Assembly (NCBI GenBank): GCA_905220665.1
Contig: CAJNAR010000003.1
Coordinates: forward strand, 1-64,000
Source of the DNA: Albugo candida
Lineage: Eukaryota > Oomycota > Peronosporomycetes > Albuginales > Albuginaceae
Direction: 5' to 3'
Length of the DNA: 64,000 nucleotides
Below are positions 40,628 to 50,459 of this stretch, in pieces (positions within the stretch are counted from its first letter, which is position 1; every line of letters starts with the position of its first letter). The translations under genes were made by a program, and so were the position numbers. The notes below the pieces were generated by a model, which was not told the DNA's origin, searched no databases, and saw nothing but the letters and a program-made list of their open reading frames with translations.

Positions 40628-42052
40628 TTATTGGGTGAGGCTTTTTGCAAATACCAACTCGATCGCTGCCCGGATGTATGGATCAAATCGATTCATTTGC
40701 TGCATGGAAGATGTCGCAATGGCTTCAGGGACGAGTTCTTCATCGGGAGGAATGCCTTTACCTTCGTACAACATTCCACCGGGACTTGTACATTGCTGAT
40801 TTGGCACTTTGAGTGTCCACGCATTTGGTAATCGAACGGTATACACTTGAGATAAACAGCCGGCAGTCGACGACCCGATTCGATACGTTTTGGGTCTCCA
40901 TTTCAATGCGAGACAAAGCAATTCCGCCGTTCTAAAAACTCATTTGGTACATTTCCTTTTTGAGGTAGTCAGTCTCACGTACCCTCGAGTGTGTTTACTT
41001 TGCAAAATAACTAAAGGTCCCGCATAAGTTGATCGATACGGATTTCGAGGGACTTTGTACGCTTTTGATTTGGTGTAAATCGGTCCTTGTGCTACTTTCT
41101 CTTTGATTGAAAAGACTGTGGGATGCTTGATAGAAGGTTGTGTGAAAAATGAAGCAACAGCCAACGCTGATGCAACATTCCCACCACCTTGATTTAGACG
41201 AAGATCTAGTATCAGTCCATCGACATTTCCAAGTGTGCGTAAAATTGCATCCAATGCCCAACGCATTGACTCGATATCAAAAACTCGTGGCACAATTACA
41301 GGATTTCTCCTCCGCCGACACATACTGGTTGTCTCCTGAGTTTCCGTGTGCGATAGAGGTAAATCAACGAATCCTTCCATTGCCATCAATCCAATGTATC
41401 CAATTCGCCATCCGGGACACGTGGCAGCATTCAAAATACCAAATAAAAGTTGATCGTTGGCAATTTGATGTCCTCGATTGATCAGATGGAAATGTATCAT
41501 TCGATGAAATAAAAGCTCTTCGTCCAATTTCAACGAATAATACGACACTTTTTTTCCCGAAGCTGTGAATACGATTGCATTATTGGGACTCAATCCGAGC
41601 GATGTACGAGCTATTGTCAGCATGGGATCATCCGTCATGAGAATACTGTCCTGCATTGCAATCCATAAATCTTCTTCGCTGGTGTTTTTACTCATTTTAT
41701 CCGCAAAGAGCTCATATGCAAGCGACCAATTAATGTGTTTGGATTCGATGGCATAACGATCGCGAATTGTTGTCCAGAAAATCTGATAATTTATAACGGG
41801 ATCAGAATAAAATGTTACACGATCGATCAGTCCGTGAAGGAGTCGTAACCCGACACGAACCAAAATAGCGTAGAGGGTCATGAGTACCACAAGTGTACCA
41901 CCGACGAATGGAATGTGACGGCGAAGGAAGCTTACTGGAACGATAGCGATTGATTCATACAGCTCAAAAGGTTTCAGTAGGAATGTGTCGATTAGCAGGA
42001 GACATAGTTTTTTAATGCGGAGAATACTGAATGTGATTTGACTGAGTATCAT
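40628..42052 (-). CDS. Membrane-anchored S41 (tail-specific protease-like) protein
   Basis: Two exons, 40983-42052 and 40628-40931, with a 51-nt intron. The N-terminus holds two hydrophobic segments (about residues 1-30 and 50-80). The C-terminal half has the S41 core: GYIGLMAMEGF, VDGLILDLRLNQGGGNVASA, YAGPLVILQSKHTRG, TAELLCLALKWRP and RIGSSTAG, then LVPEAIATSS near the end. Where active S41 peptidases carry Ser in a S-A-(A/G)-E motif, the spliced sequence reads T-R-G-T-A-E, so the nucleophile appears missing unless the splice junction differs. An open frame continues upstream of the chosen ATG. Confidence 0.7.
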
Positions 42053-42341
42053 GAGGATCTGTGAAGTTGCACAGTTGGGGTACGAATGGGTTACGGTTAG
42101 CGTAGGGGTAGGGACATAACGAGTTACGTTAATGGTAACCAATTGAGAGATGGAAGAGCCATTGGATTGCCGAAGCCGGAGCTGGAGCCGATGAGAATCC
42201 AGCTTGATAAAAGTGGCGCAGTGTTTTTGTGTCCGGCTGCTTGACTTCCATCCTCGAACCGAGCTTTGCACGCATATATAATGTGTATACCACATCATAC
42301 TACCATACCACACAATTTCGTTACCGACGAAAATCTTGCAG
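42053..42341. other. Intergenic between S41-like and GLE1 genes
   Basis: This is the upstream side of the S41-like gene. A frame extends through it on the minus strand without protein-like features. Nothing else is seen. Confidence 0.4.
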
Positions 42342-44310
42342 TTAATACCGCCTATACCCACGTCCGCGTCCACCACCATGACGATTCGATCTATTCCAAT
42401 TCGAATTACTTCCACTATCTTCTGTGCGTTCTTCGTCTCGTTCGGTCAGCTTCGTTTCTTTCAGCTTCCTTCCTTCAGGCTCCATGAATCGATCTCGATT
42501 CGCCTTGTATTGAGATAAAAGTGTTTCCAGTTGTCCTGTAGCATTGGCAGCACCTGACTTTGCGTTCTTACTTAAATTTGGACAGATCTGAGTTTCGATT
42601 AGTGCCATAAGCTTACGAAATTGACTTTTGTATTCTTCGCAAAGCTCATAGCCCGCGACTTCCAAGATAGTGAGCACAATCGGTCCAGTCATCAGATGTG
42701 GTGGCTCATTCACTAATCGTGCAAGCCACGCCCAGCAGTCTCCTAATTGGATGCCTTTTGGCTTGGAACGGTTCTCCCACGGACGCGTTTGCATGACCGC
42801 AGCAAGTACGGCTGCAACCATCGTCATTCGCTTGGAGTACTCTGTCACATGCTCCAAGCCATCGGCATCACTACTTTCGCCGACGGCTTCCTCAAAGCCA
42901 AGCGCACGTTTATATTCCACGATAGACTGATCCTTTTGCTTTTGTATCGTTGTCGGAATTGTAAATACACACAACTTATGAAAATACGCCAAGAGCACAT
43001 CGGTAAGTTCGGTATTTGACACGCAACACATTGTCATGACGTAAGCTATAGGAAAACAAGCTCTACCAATTTTGAATACGATTGACTAAAGTAGTGGATA
43101 CCACTTTACCTGTAATCGGACGCCCCGCGTGCCTGTTTGATGAGATTACTTGCGACGAGATTCAATGCAAAATCGTTAAAATTTTGACCAGAGATTCTTG
43201 CGTACTAAAAGCAATTAAGAAATGACAAAGAAGATGAAAATTACAAAAACATACCTGCAGTAGTGCACTGATCTTCTGGACGACACGCTGAACAGAAGAA
43301 GGCGAAGCGGAGATTTGATTACAAGCTCCACCTTGCTTTTTGAGCTCCACACGAAGTTTCTTTATGGATGGATCAGTGCTCGCGAGTATTTCATCTGCGT
43401 TTTTTTGTAGTAAGTCGAGCTTTTTCAGTCGATTCTGCGCAAGAATCACGTGATCCGGTTCTTTCCGAATGACTTTGATCGCTCTTTCCTTTTCTTTTGA
43501 TGATGCTGGAGGGTGATCCACTTTGACTTTTACGATTTCTTCCTGAGCTTTTATCTGTTTCACTTTTTCTTCTTCCTTTTTTCTGCTTTCTTTCTCTTCT
43601 CTCTGAAATACAAATGAGCCCAAAAAATCAATTCTTATTCCACGCGAGCGCTTACTCGCACTCGCTCCTTTATTCTTTCAAATTGCGAAGCTTCATACGC
43701 TTGTAGTCTTCTCTCGATCACTGCAAGAGCTGCTTTTTCTTGATCGTGCAGTTGTTTCAATAATTTCTTTTTTTCTTGCTCTTTGCGAATTTGCTTAAAG
43801 AAATGTTGGAATCGATTAACAGAGCACTAACATTATACGAACCTTTGCCGTTAGGTTTTCTATTGTTTGACGGAAAGTGTCCTCGTGCATCTTTCCACTT
43901 ATGTAAGAAGTCCTCATCTCTTTTTCAGTGTCCAAATGAGCTTTTTCGAGTGAGGCACAGAGACGCTCGTACGCATCGCTGCAGCTCACAGAGATCGATG
44001 CCCGAGCTTCTGAAAGCTTCTCTAGCTGGCTTGTAGGGTCTATGCGATTTTGCGGGTTAATGTACTTTGAGAATCGAGCGTTGTGCATATGGACGGAACC
44101 TTTATTATCGCTGAATGCGAGCAGCTTCTTCAGAGCTGTATGTACATTTATAGAAGTGATATTTTCGGTCGACTGAGTGGAAATTGGGTCTTCTAATACA
44201 TCGGAATCGCAAGGTGCTCGAAGTCGATTGGATTTCGAACGAGATGAAGCCGAAGAAGCCAATAACAAAGCACTTTCGTCGCTCGCTCTGCTATCAATTC
44301 CGAGACGCAT
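42342..44310 (-). CDS. GLE1: GLE1-like mRNA export factor
   Basis: Five exons: 43843-44310, 43656-43793, 43255-43602, 43111-43204 and 42342-43045. The N-terminal exon is Ser-rich, and exons 2-3 encode a long charged coiled coil (RKEQEKKKLLKQLHDQEKAA, REEKESRKKEEEKVKQIKAQ). The C-terminal HEAT-like GLE1 domain follows: KKQGGACNQISASPSSVQRV, YARISGQNFNDFALNLVASN, FHKLCVFTIPTTI, WAWLARLVNEPP and GPIVLTILEVAGYELCEEY. GLE1 with IP6 activates the DEAD-box ATPase Dbp5 at the nuclear pore to release exported mRNPs. The last 40 residues are Arg/Gly/Asn-rich. The start is 104 bp from the divergent RPS27 gene. Confidence 0.9.
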
Positions 44311-44414
44311 GGGGCGAACAGTTCTGAAGGGTAGCGTGATTTGGCCCGAGCTGGTAGACCGGACCGCAGATTGCTCCGCCAGTCATCGATCAGGAACGAC
44401 ACAAAATTCTCGCT

Positions 44415-44782
44415 ATGGTAGGAAGTTTTGTTCGCAACATTTGTGGGTCCTTATATTGACATATTGTATGATGAAAGCCTCGCGATCTCCTTCATCCTAG
44501 CGCTTCTGAAGAAGCCTCGAAACACAAACTCAAACGACTCGTACAAAGTCCGAATTCGTACTTTATGGATGTCAAATGCGCTGGATGTTTCAACATGTGA
44601 GTTTCGACAGCTTAAGGCTCATTACAGTTTGATTCTTATGCACTGTTATGTTTAGCACGACTGTCTTTAGTCATGCACAAACAGTCGTTTTGTGTGGAAG
44701 CTGTTCACTAATGTTATGCCAACCAACTGGTGGAAAAGCCCGACTTACGGACGGTTGCCAATACCGAAAGAAGACAGATTAG
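44415..44782 (+). CDS. RPS27: 40S ribosomal protein S27 (eS27)
   Basis: Three exons: 44415-44417 (ATG only), 44478-44596 and 44656-44782, giving 82 aa. The protein reads [20 protein letters not shown], then [20 protein letters not shown], then [20 protein letters not shown] and [13 protein letters not shown]. It retains the C4 zinc finger (CAGC ... CGSC) and the family length. The first intron follows the initiation codon directly (ATG|GTAGG). It is a small-subunit ribosomal component. The divergent promoter is shared with GLE1. Confidence 0.93.
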
Positions 44783-45379
44783 GAAGCTTGTTATCTTATG
44801 AATGCAAGAGAATGCTTGATTGAGTACATTTGGGAAAAGCGCATTATGTCCCAATTTAATACATGAGCGAGAATAACGCGCTAATGATCGAGTTGCATGT
44901 TGTCTGATCCTCCTAATCTTCCAAAACACTGTTCGTTTTCAAACGCAAATTATTGAACTCTTACACAAATTAGGGAAATTAGGCACCAGTGTGGCACAAG
45001 CTAGATCGTAGTCAAGTTTCACAATGCTGATATTTATTGAAACGACCCAATTGCAAGCTAATTGGTGGATAGTGCAGCAGAAAGGCAGATTTAGTTGTGG
45101 TTGTGTATACCGGCGATTGTAACTGCACGAAAAGTCTTTTAGCCAATCTGTAGCCTTTGTTATACTAATTGAACATCACTGAATTCCAAACCGAATGAAA
45201 CGATCCAATCGAACTTCTTAGTCCCAAGTAACGATTTTAGCGTCAGAATGTTCTTGCTCCTTTTTCCACGAACAATCAATTAACCAACCAAAATAATTAG
45301 AATTGTTGTTAAATGACACGGGTGGAACTTTATTCAACAAAATACCAACAAGCAGTTACTCAAGGTAAAGAGGGTTAAA
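44783..45379. other. Intergenic, RPS27 to cryptochrome 1
   Basis: About 600 bp, AT-rich, without a recognisable gene. Confidence 0.6.
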
Positions 45380-47248
45380 ATGGACATGTCCCTCACGGAG
45401 TATGATCCTTCTCAAATTGCTGTCGGAAGCGACCTCAATTCCTCACTTGTACAAACTCAGCGTTCCACACCTGAGGTTTTACCTTCAAGCATATCACCAA
45501 ACTCACCTCTAGAATTTTATGACGACGTTCTGCAGCCCGGAGAAGGTACTTATAGTGCCTCACTATGCGAAAATAGTCACCTATACCATAAACGACGTCG
45601 CGTTCTCTTGTGGTTTCGCAGAGATTTGAGAATTCACGATAATGGAGCACTCCATGCAGCAATGCAAGTTACTGACTCGGATTCAGTGCTATTTCCAGTA
45701 TATATTCTCCATCGTCCGGTTAATAAGAAATGTGGGGCTGTACGGTTCCAATTTTTGCTGGAATGTCTCAAAGATATCGACAAAAGTTTACGTCAGAAAA
45801 AAAGTCGATTACTTGTGTTTTGTGGAGATGCGATATCGGTTTTGACAGTATTGCTGCGAGCATGGAAAATAACCGATTTCATCTTTGAAAAATTTCATAT
45901 CCCATACGCTATCAAACGCGACGAAAAAATCATATCGATGGCCCAAACCCTACAAATTAAAGTTATCACTGTATGTGGTGCAACCTTACATGATCCTAAA
46001 GAAATCGTTAGATTAAACCACAACCAAGTGCCCCTCGAATTTCAAAAGTTTCTTGATATTGTCTCGGATATGCCACAACCACGACTTCCTCTTCCAGCAC
46101 CCTCAATTCTCCCAAATTTTGAGGATGTTGTATCAGTAGAAGCGTTATGCGAATATTTCCAAGCAGAATACCTGTCACAATGTCTAGCAAACACATCAGA
46201 AGCGCACCAAGAATTCGATAGGATAGTCGGCAAATTTCAGTCTCATGGCTTACTCGAGATTCCTAGTCTGGACGCTTTTGGGTACGCGCAACCAACCCAT
46301 CACTCATTTCTATACGGTGGTGAGTCCGTTGCGTTAGATCGACTCGAGGTTTTTTGCAGTATTGAAGAAAGGGTCGGTTGTTTCGAGAAACCAAAAACAT
46401 CTCCGGTCCAAATGAACCCGCCTTCAACCACCGCCCTCAGCCCGTATCTTACATTCGGATGTTTGAGTGTCCGCGCGTTATTTTACCGAATTATGTTCAT
46501 TCAACTCAATTTCACATCGGTCTCCAAAGGCTCCCCTTCGACATCACTCGACGGACAGCTCATGTGGCGTGAATTCTTCTATTGTTATGCTCACAATGTG
46601 CCTGACTTTGCAAGTCCCGACGAAAATCCGCTTTGTAGAAAAGTCGGTTGGAGACTTCCCGATGAAGACTGTGATCCTCTTTCCCCTCAACTGACTCCCT
46701 CACCCTCCAAAGAAATCGACGTCGTTGCGAGGGAACAATTTATCTGTTGGACCCGTGGAAAAACGGGTTTCCCATGGATCGATGCAATCATGCGTCAAAT
46801 CCTACAGGAAGGATGGGCACATCATCACGCACGTCACGCAGTCGCTTGTTTCCTCACTCGCGGAGATTTGTATATTTCATGGATTCATGGTGCCAAGTAT
46901 TTCCAAGAACATTTGATCGACATGGATTGGGCGATCAATGTCGGTAATTGGCTCTGGGTGTCGGCTAGCTGCTTCTTCCACGATTATCAAAGTGTTTTCT
47001 CGCCATCGACGTTCCCCCAGCAGTATTATAATGAACACGAAGCAGCAACGTATATCAAACATTACATCCCTGAGCTTCAAAACATGCCAGAGCGATATAT
47101 TTTTGAGCCCTGGAGAGCCCCATTAAATATTCAAAAAAGTGTCAATTGTCTGATTGGAAAGGATTATCCGTTCCCGATATTGGATCATCAAGTGGCTTCC
47201 AGGAAATGTATTTCGGCGATGAAGCGATACTCAGATGCAGCAAGTTGA
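45380..47248 (+). CDS. Cryptochrome/(6-4) photolyase family protein 1
   Basis: 622 aa, one exon. An N-terminal extension of about 70 residues precedes the photolyase alpha/beta domain (VLLWFRRDLRIHDNGALHAA). The FAD-binding domain has LDGQLMWREFFYC, GFPWIDAIMRQILQEGWAHH, ARHAVACFLTRGDLYISW, MDWAINVGNWLWVSAS and IFEPWRAP. The HHHARHA sequence keeps the paired His typical of animal-type cryptochromes and (6-4) photolyases, and Asn at the flavin contact is consistent. It could be a repair enzyme or a blue-light receptor, and the sequence does not decide. It ends 5 bp from the convergent FAM227-like gene. Confidence 0.93.
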   Translation: MDMSLTEYDPSQIAVGSDLNSSLVQTQRSTPEVLPSSISPNSPLEFYDDVLQPGEGTYSASLCENSHLYHKRRRVLLWFRRDLRIHDNGALHAAMQVTDSDSVLFPVYILHRPVNKKCGAVRFQFLLECLKDIDKSLRQKKSRLLVFCGDAISVLTVLLRAWKITDFIFEKFHIPYAIKRDEKIISMAQTLQIKVITVCGATLHDPKEIVRLNHNQVPLEFQKFLDIVSDMPQPRLPLPAPSILPNFEDVVSVEALCEYFQAEYLSQCLANTSEAHQEFDRIVGKFQSHGLLEIPSLDAFGYAQPTHHSFLYGGESVALDRLEVFCSIEERVGCFEKPKTSPVQMNPPSTTALSPYLTFGCLSVRALFYRIMFIQLNFTSVSKGSPSTSLDGQLMWREFFYCYAHNVPDFASPDENPLCRKVGWRLPDEDCDPLSPQLTPSPSKEIDVVAREQFICWTRGKTGFPWIDAIMRQILQEGWAHHHARHAVACFLTRGDLYISWIHGAKYFQEHLIDMDWAINVGNWLWVSASCFFHDYQSVFSPSTFPQQYYNEHEAATYIKHYIPELQNMPERYIFEPWRAPLNIQKSVNCLIGKDYPFPILDHQVASRKCISAMKRYSDAAS

Positions 47249-47253
47249 TTTTA

Positions 47254-49252
47254 TTAGCGAGAAGTGAAGTTTTGAGATTTGGAAGACAGTGAATCCATCG
47301 GCTTGATCGATTCGGAGGCTTCATTTTTAAGGCGTAACAGCGCCGCACAATAAAGTTGGATCGACTTTTTTCCACCTTTTAGCACTTGATCCCGTTCCTA
47401 CGCGCTAGATTTGGCGATCTGAAGGATGCGAATTGTGTTATGGGCTTACTCTGTCAAGATCGTCAAGTTCCTTGTGTGCTCGCTCTTTCAATTTCCGGAG
47501 GTCTTGGAAGCAATTTTTCGTCGAAATAGCAGATGCCAAAGGCAAATGAGCATTTGGTGGATTGTACCTGTTCCAAGAATTCAGTCTTTGAGCAATCGTG
47601 AAAGTTCGTCACCTTTTACGAAATGTGACTTCTCCGCCCACAATGCAATTTTTGGTCGGAATTGTACGATGGAGAAGACACGACTTTGTTCTTTTTTGTA
47701 TCGGTGTTGCAAGAAACTCTTTCAATAAATGGCTTTGCTGTGAGGTATCAAATGTGGTTCGAATCTGTCGATTGTGCACAATATCACTTTGATGCATTGT
47801 TTGCCAGCACAGAGAGGTTGACGTCTAAAAAGAAAATCAATCTCACTAGTGATTCAATCAACGCATACCTTCTGATTGTGCTCATCGATATTGCTACTCT
47901 TCTCAAGTATCGACGTACTGAAGGATTTCGCCAGCATGTTCCGATCGGAATTTCGTCCCACACGAACATTCTTGCACGAAATGGCTCGGGCCAAATGCGG
48001 GATGACCATGACTTCATTCATGGCTTTCTCCGCTGCATCCGCTTTAGCCAGAGATTGCTCATGCAGTGAACTTCCTAATGCCGATTGTTGTCGCTGCAAT
48101 CGCTTCCATTTCGCTCGAGTTTTGACCTCTTCCATCACATCCTCGGGAAAATATTGTTTTCTCGCAATTTGCACGGAAGTGGCACAGAGCTCCAATCCGA
48201 GCAGAATCCGACCTACAAACATAAAGATCTATCTTTCATTGTCAGTGAGGTCCATTTACATTGTGGAAAGTACACGAGCCTCTGCTTTGAGCTCAAATGT
48301 GTAGAGATGCCTGGAGCCTGGGAATAGATAATGCAACGTCCAGCAAACGCTCGATGCAATTGCGAACGGGTACGCCTGGAAAACAGCATCGAAATTGGAC
48401 TGGAGCACGTGATTTTGAAGGAGCTCTACATAGCGCTTGCTGATACTTTGCGCCAGCTGTTGTTTCTCCTTTGTGGATTCCTACCTCAGCAACGTCAGCA
48501 GTGCATTCGCGGAATTCAGCAAAGTGAGACCTGTTGGAAAAATTGGCAAAAACAGAGCCAAAATACATTTTCATACAGCCCGCAGGAGACCTCTGAAAGT
48601 ACAAATTGTCGAAAGGATTTCCTCCCTTTGCCGAAATGAATTCTTTTGTAAACATATTGCAAGAAAGCCTCCGTATGGAGAGGAATCGCTGGTACGCTGT
48701 CAGTACTTTCGTCCTTTGAGCGATCGTGATAGCTATCGACACTACGGAGGATATGGCCTTCCATTCCCGCTTGAAGCTGCTTTTCTAAGCGTAATCGAGC
48801 ATTCTTCCGCGCATCGACTTTTTGACATTGCATTTTGTTTTTCAAAAATTGCTAAAATTCGACTCAGCAATCGCATCTTCCGACAAAAAAGCGAGCTTTC
48901 TACCTCTTGCTGTGAAATAACATCCTCTGAGCCGAATAATCGCTCCATCAGAGCATTTTTACGGGCGGACGATTGCGTTAAATTCCCAATCGTACGCCTG
49001 GGATTCGAATTTGAACGCGTCGATACAAAGTCGTTTCCAAGCATTTGCTTGCGTGTGTCCACTGACATCATTCACGTGAGAATTCAGCCGCACACAAAGC
49101 GCAAAGCGCATGTACCAACCGATCTCAGCCAGCGACTCGAGTCGAGTGCTAATAAGCTTAGCCATCTGCTGCACCAAATGATCATGCGGATTGTCGGACT
49201 TCGATGGAGGATAGCGGGAAACCTCAGCCTTTACTGACGATAGCATTTCCAC
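47254..49252 (-). CDS. FAM227-domain protein
   Basis: A multi-exon minus-strand gene. Recognisable parts in order are SARKNALMERLFGSEDVISQ and FCRKMRLLSRI, KVDARKNARLRLEKQLQAGM, KRYVELLQNHVLQSNFDAVF, then FAIASSVCWTLHYLFPGSRH and LLGLELCATSVQIARKQYFP, followed by basic KWKRLQRQQSALGSSLHEQS. The end reads SIQLYCAALLRLKNEASE. The hydrophobic core and PGSRxLY motif match the FAM227 family, whose molecular role is unknown. Exon borders and the start were not fully resolved. Confidence 0.55.
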
Positions 49253-49359
49253 AATCTCAAGATAGAAGTAGTCGTTTCAGCGATGACACGTTCGTCATTA
49301 AGGAGAAAATGCCGCAGAAAACGTCGTCCATTACTTTTAACGGTTAAGTATTCCGTCTC

Positions 49360-50413
49360 ATGTCAAAGCAAAAGCGCCACTCGCGTGCGAAATCGAAACA
49401 AACGACGCGATGGAAATGCCTTTCACGTGTCTCCCTCCCATTTGCTGTCGTTCTTATCGCTATATCCATCGGTTTGTATCGATATTGGCGTACGAATGAT
49501 ACGTATTTGTCGCGATACCAAAAAGTTCATCGACACGAATACATTTCTTGCGCCAAATCGAAGAGAGAATTTGTGCCTGGATGTACGGTGAAAGGAGAGA
49601 AATGCGGTCGGATTGTACGCGATGATTTTATATCGACAAAAGTTGTCCAGCAGCTTCGAGAAATCGCTGAAATTGGCATGGCGAATCGTTCCACGCTCGG
49701 GGGACCCACGATAATGGACGCGAATTCCGGTACAAAAAGCCCGAAAATGGTTGCTTCGTCCTTTAACGTCTTTGTGCAGGATACGTTAAAGATGGAGATG
49801 GCTTGGTGAATATCTACCAGGAATCCGATCAGTTGGTGGGTCGATTTACTGAGAACCAATTGGAGCTTTACCGAAAGTATGTATTTCATTGCGATCGCAT
49901 CTGAAATTGACTCCATTTTGCGCTCAGTGTCGTTGAGAATATTCGAAAAGCGGTGATGGAAGAATTCCAATTGGAAATCTTGTACTTTACAGCGCCGACT
50001 TTTATCACTCGAATCATTGGGAATGCATCGTGGGCGCCCAACGAAATGCATGACGAATACTGGTGAGGTCTTGAATCAATTGTATGCTTCTTTTCATGCG
50101 TTTGTGCAGGCATCTCCACGTGGATAATGACAACACACCGCATTACGACTATTCCGCATTGCTGTATCTTTCGGATTACGACGAAGAATTCACTGGCGGC
50201 TTGTTTGCGTTCAAAGATAAGACTCGGGTGCACATTGTGGAGCCTTCACGTGGTCGATTGCTGATGTTCACATCCGGGAAAGAGAATTTGCATCATGTAC
50301 GGAGAGTACGCAGCGGAACGCGATATGTGATGAGTATGTGGTTTGCTTGTGACGCTCAAAGAGAATTTCGCAATTTTTTGGATGGAAAAGTGCATCGACA
50401 TTTCCAAACGTAA
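49360..50413 (+). CDS. OGFOD3-like 2-oxoglutarate/Fe(II) prolyl hydroxylase
   Basis: Four exons: 49360-49729, 49780-49876, 49928-50062 and 50110-50413, all with phase-consistent GT/AG. The basic N-terminus is followed by a signal-anchor segment (LPFAVVLIAISIGLY, about residues 28-42), predicting a type II membrane protein with a lumenal catalytic domain. The P4H-type jelly roll shows WHLHVDNDNTPHYDYSALLY (the HxD iron ligands), FTGGLFAF, GRLLMFTSGKENLHHVRRV (distal His) and a downstream Arg for 2-oxoglutarate, then YVMSMWFACD. The family resemblance is to OGFOD3. The substrate is unknown. Confidence 0.8.
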
Positions 50414-50459
50414 AAGTGACATTACACGATAAACGATCGAGAACGACCAAATTGTGTCG

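Noticed and set aside
40604..40831. Plus-strand frame after the FYVE-GAF gene
   Set aside because: It is antisense to the second exon of the S41-like gene, which has clear family motifs.
48437..49237. 266-codon plus-strand frame
   Set aside because: It is antisense to FAM227-like exons and has no motifs of its own.
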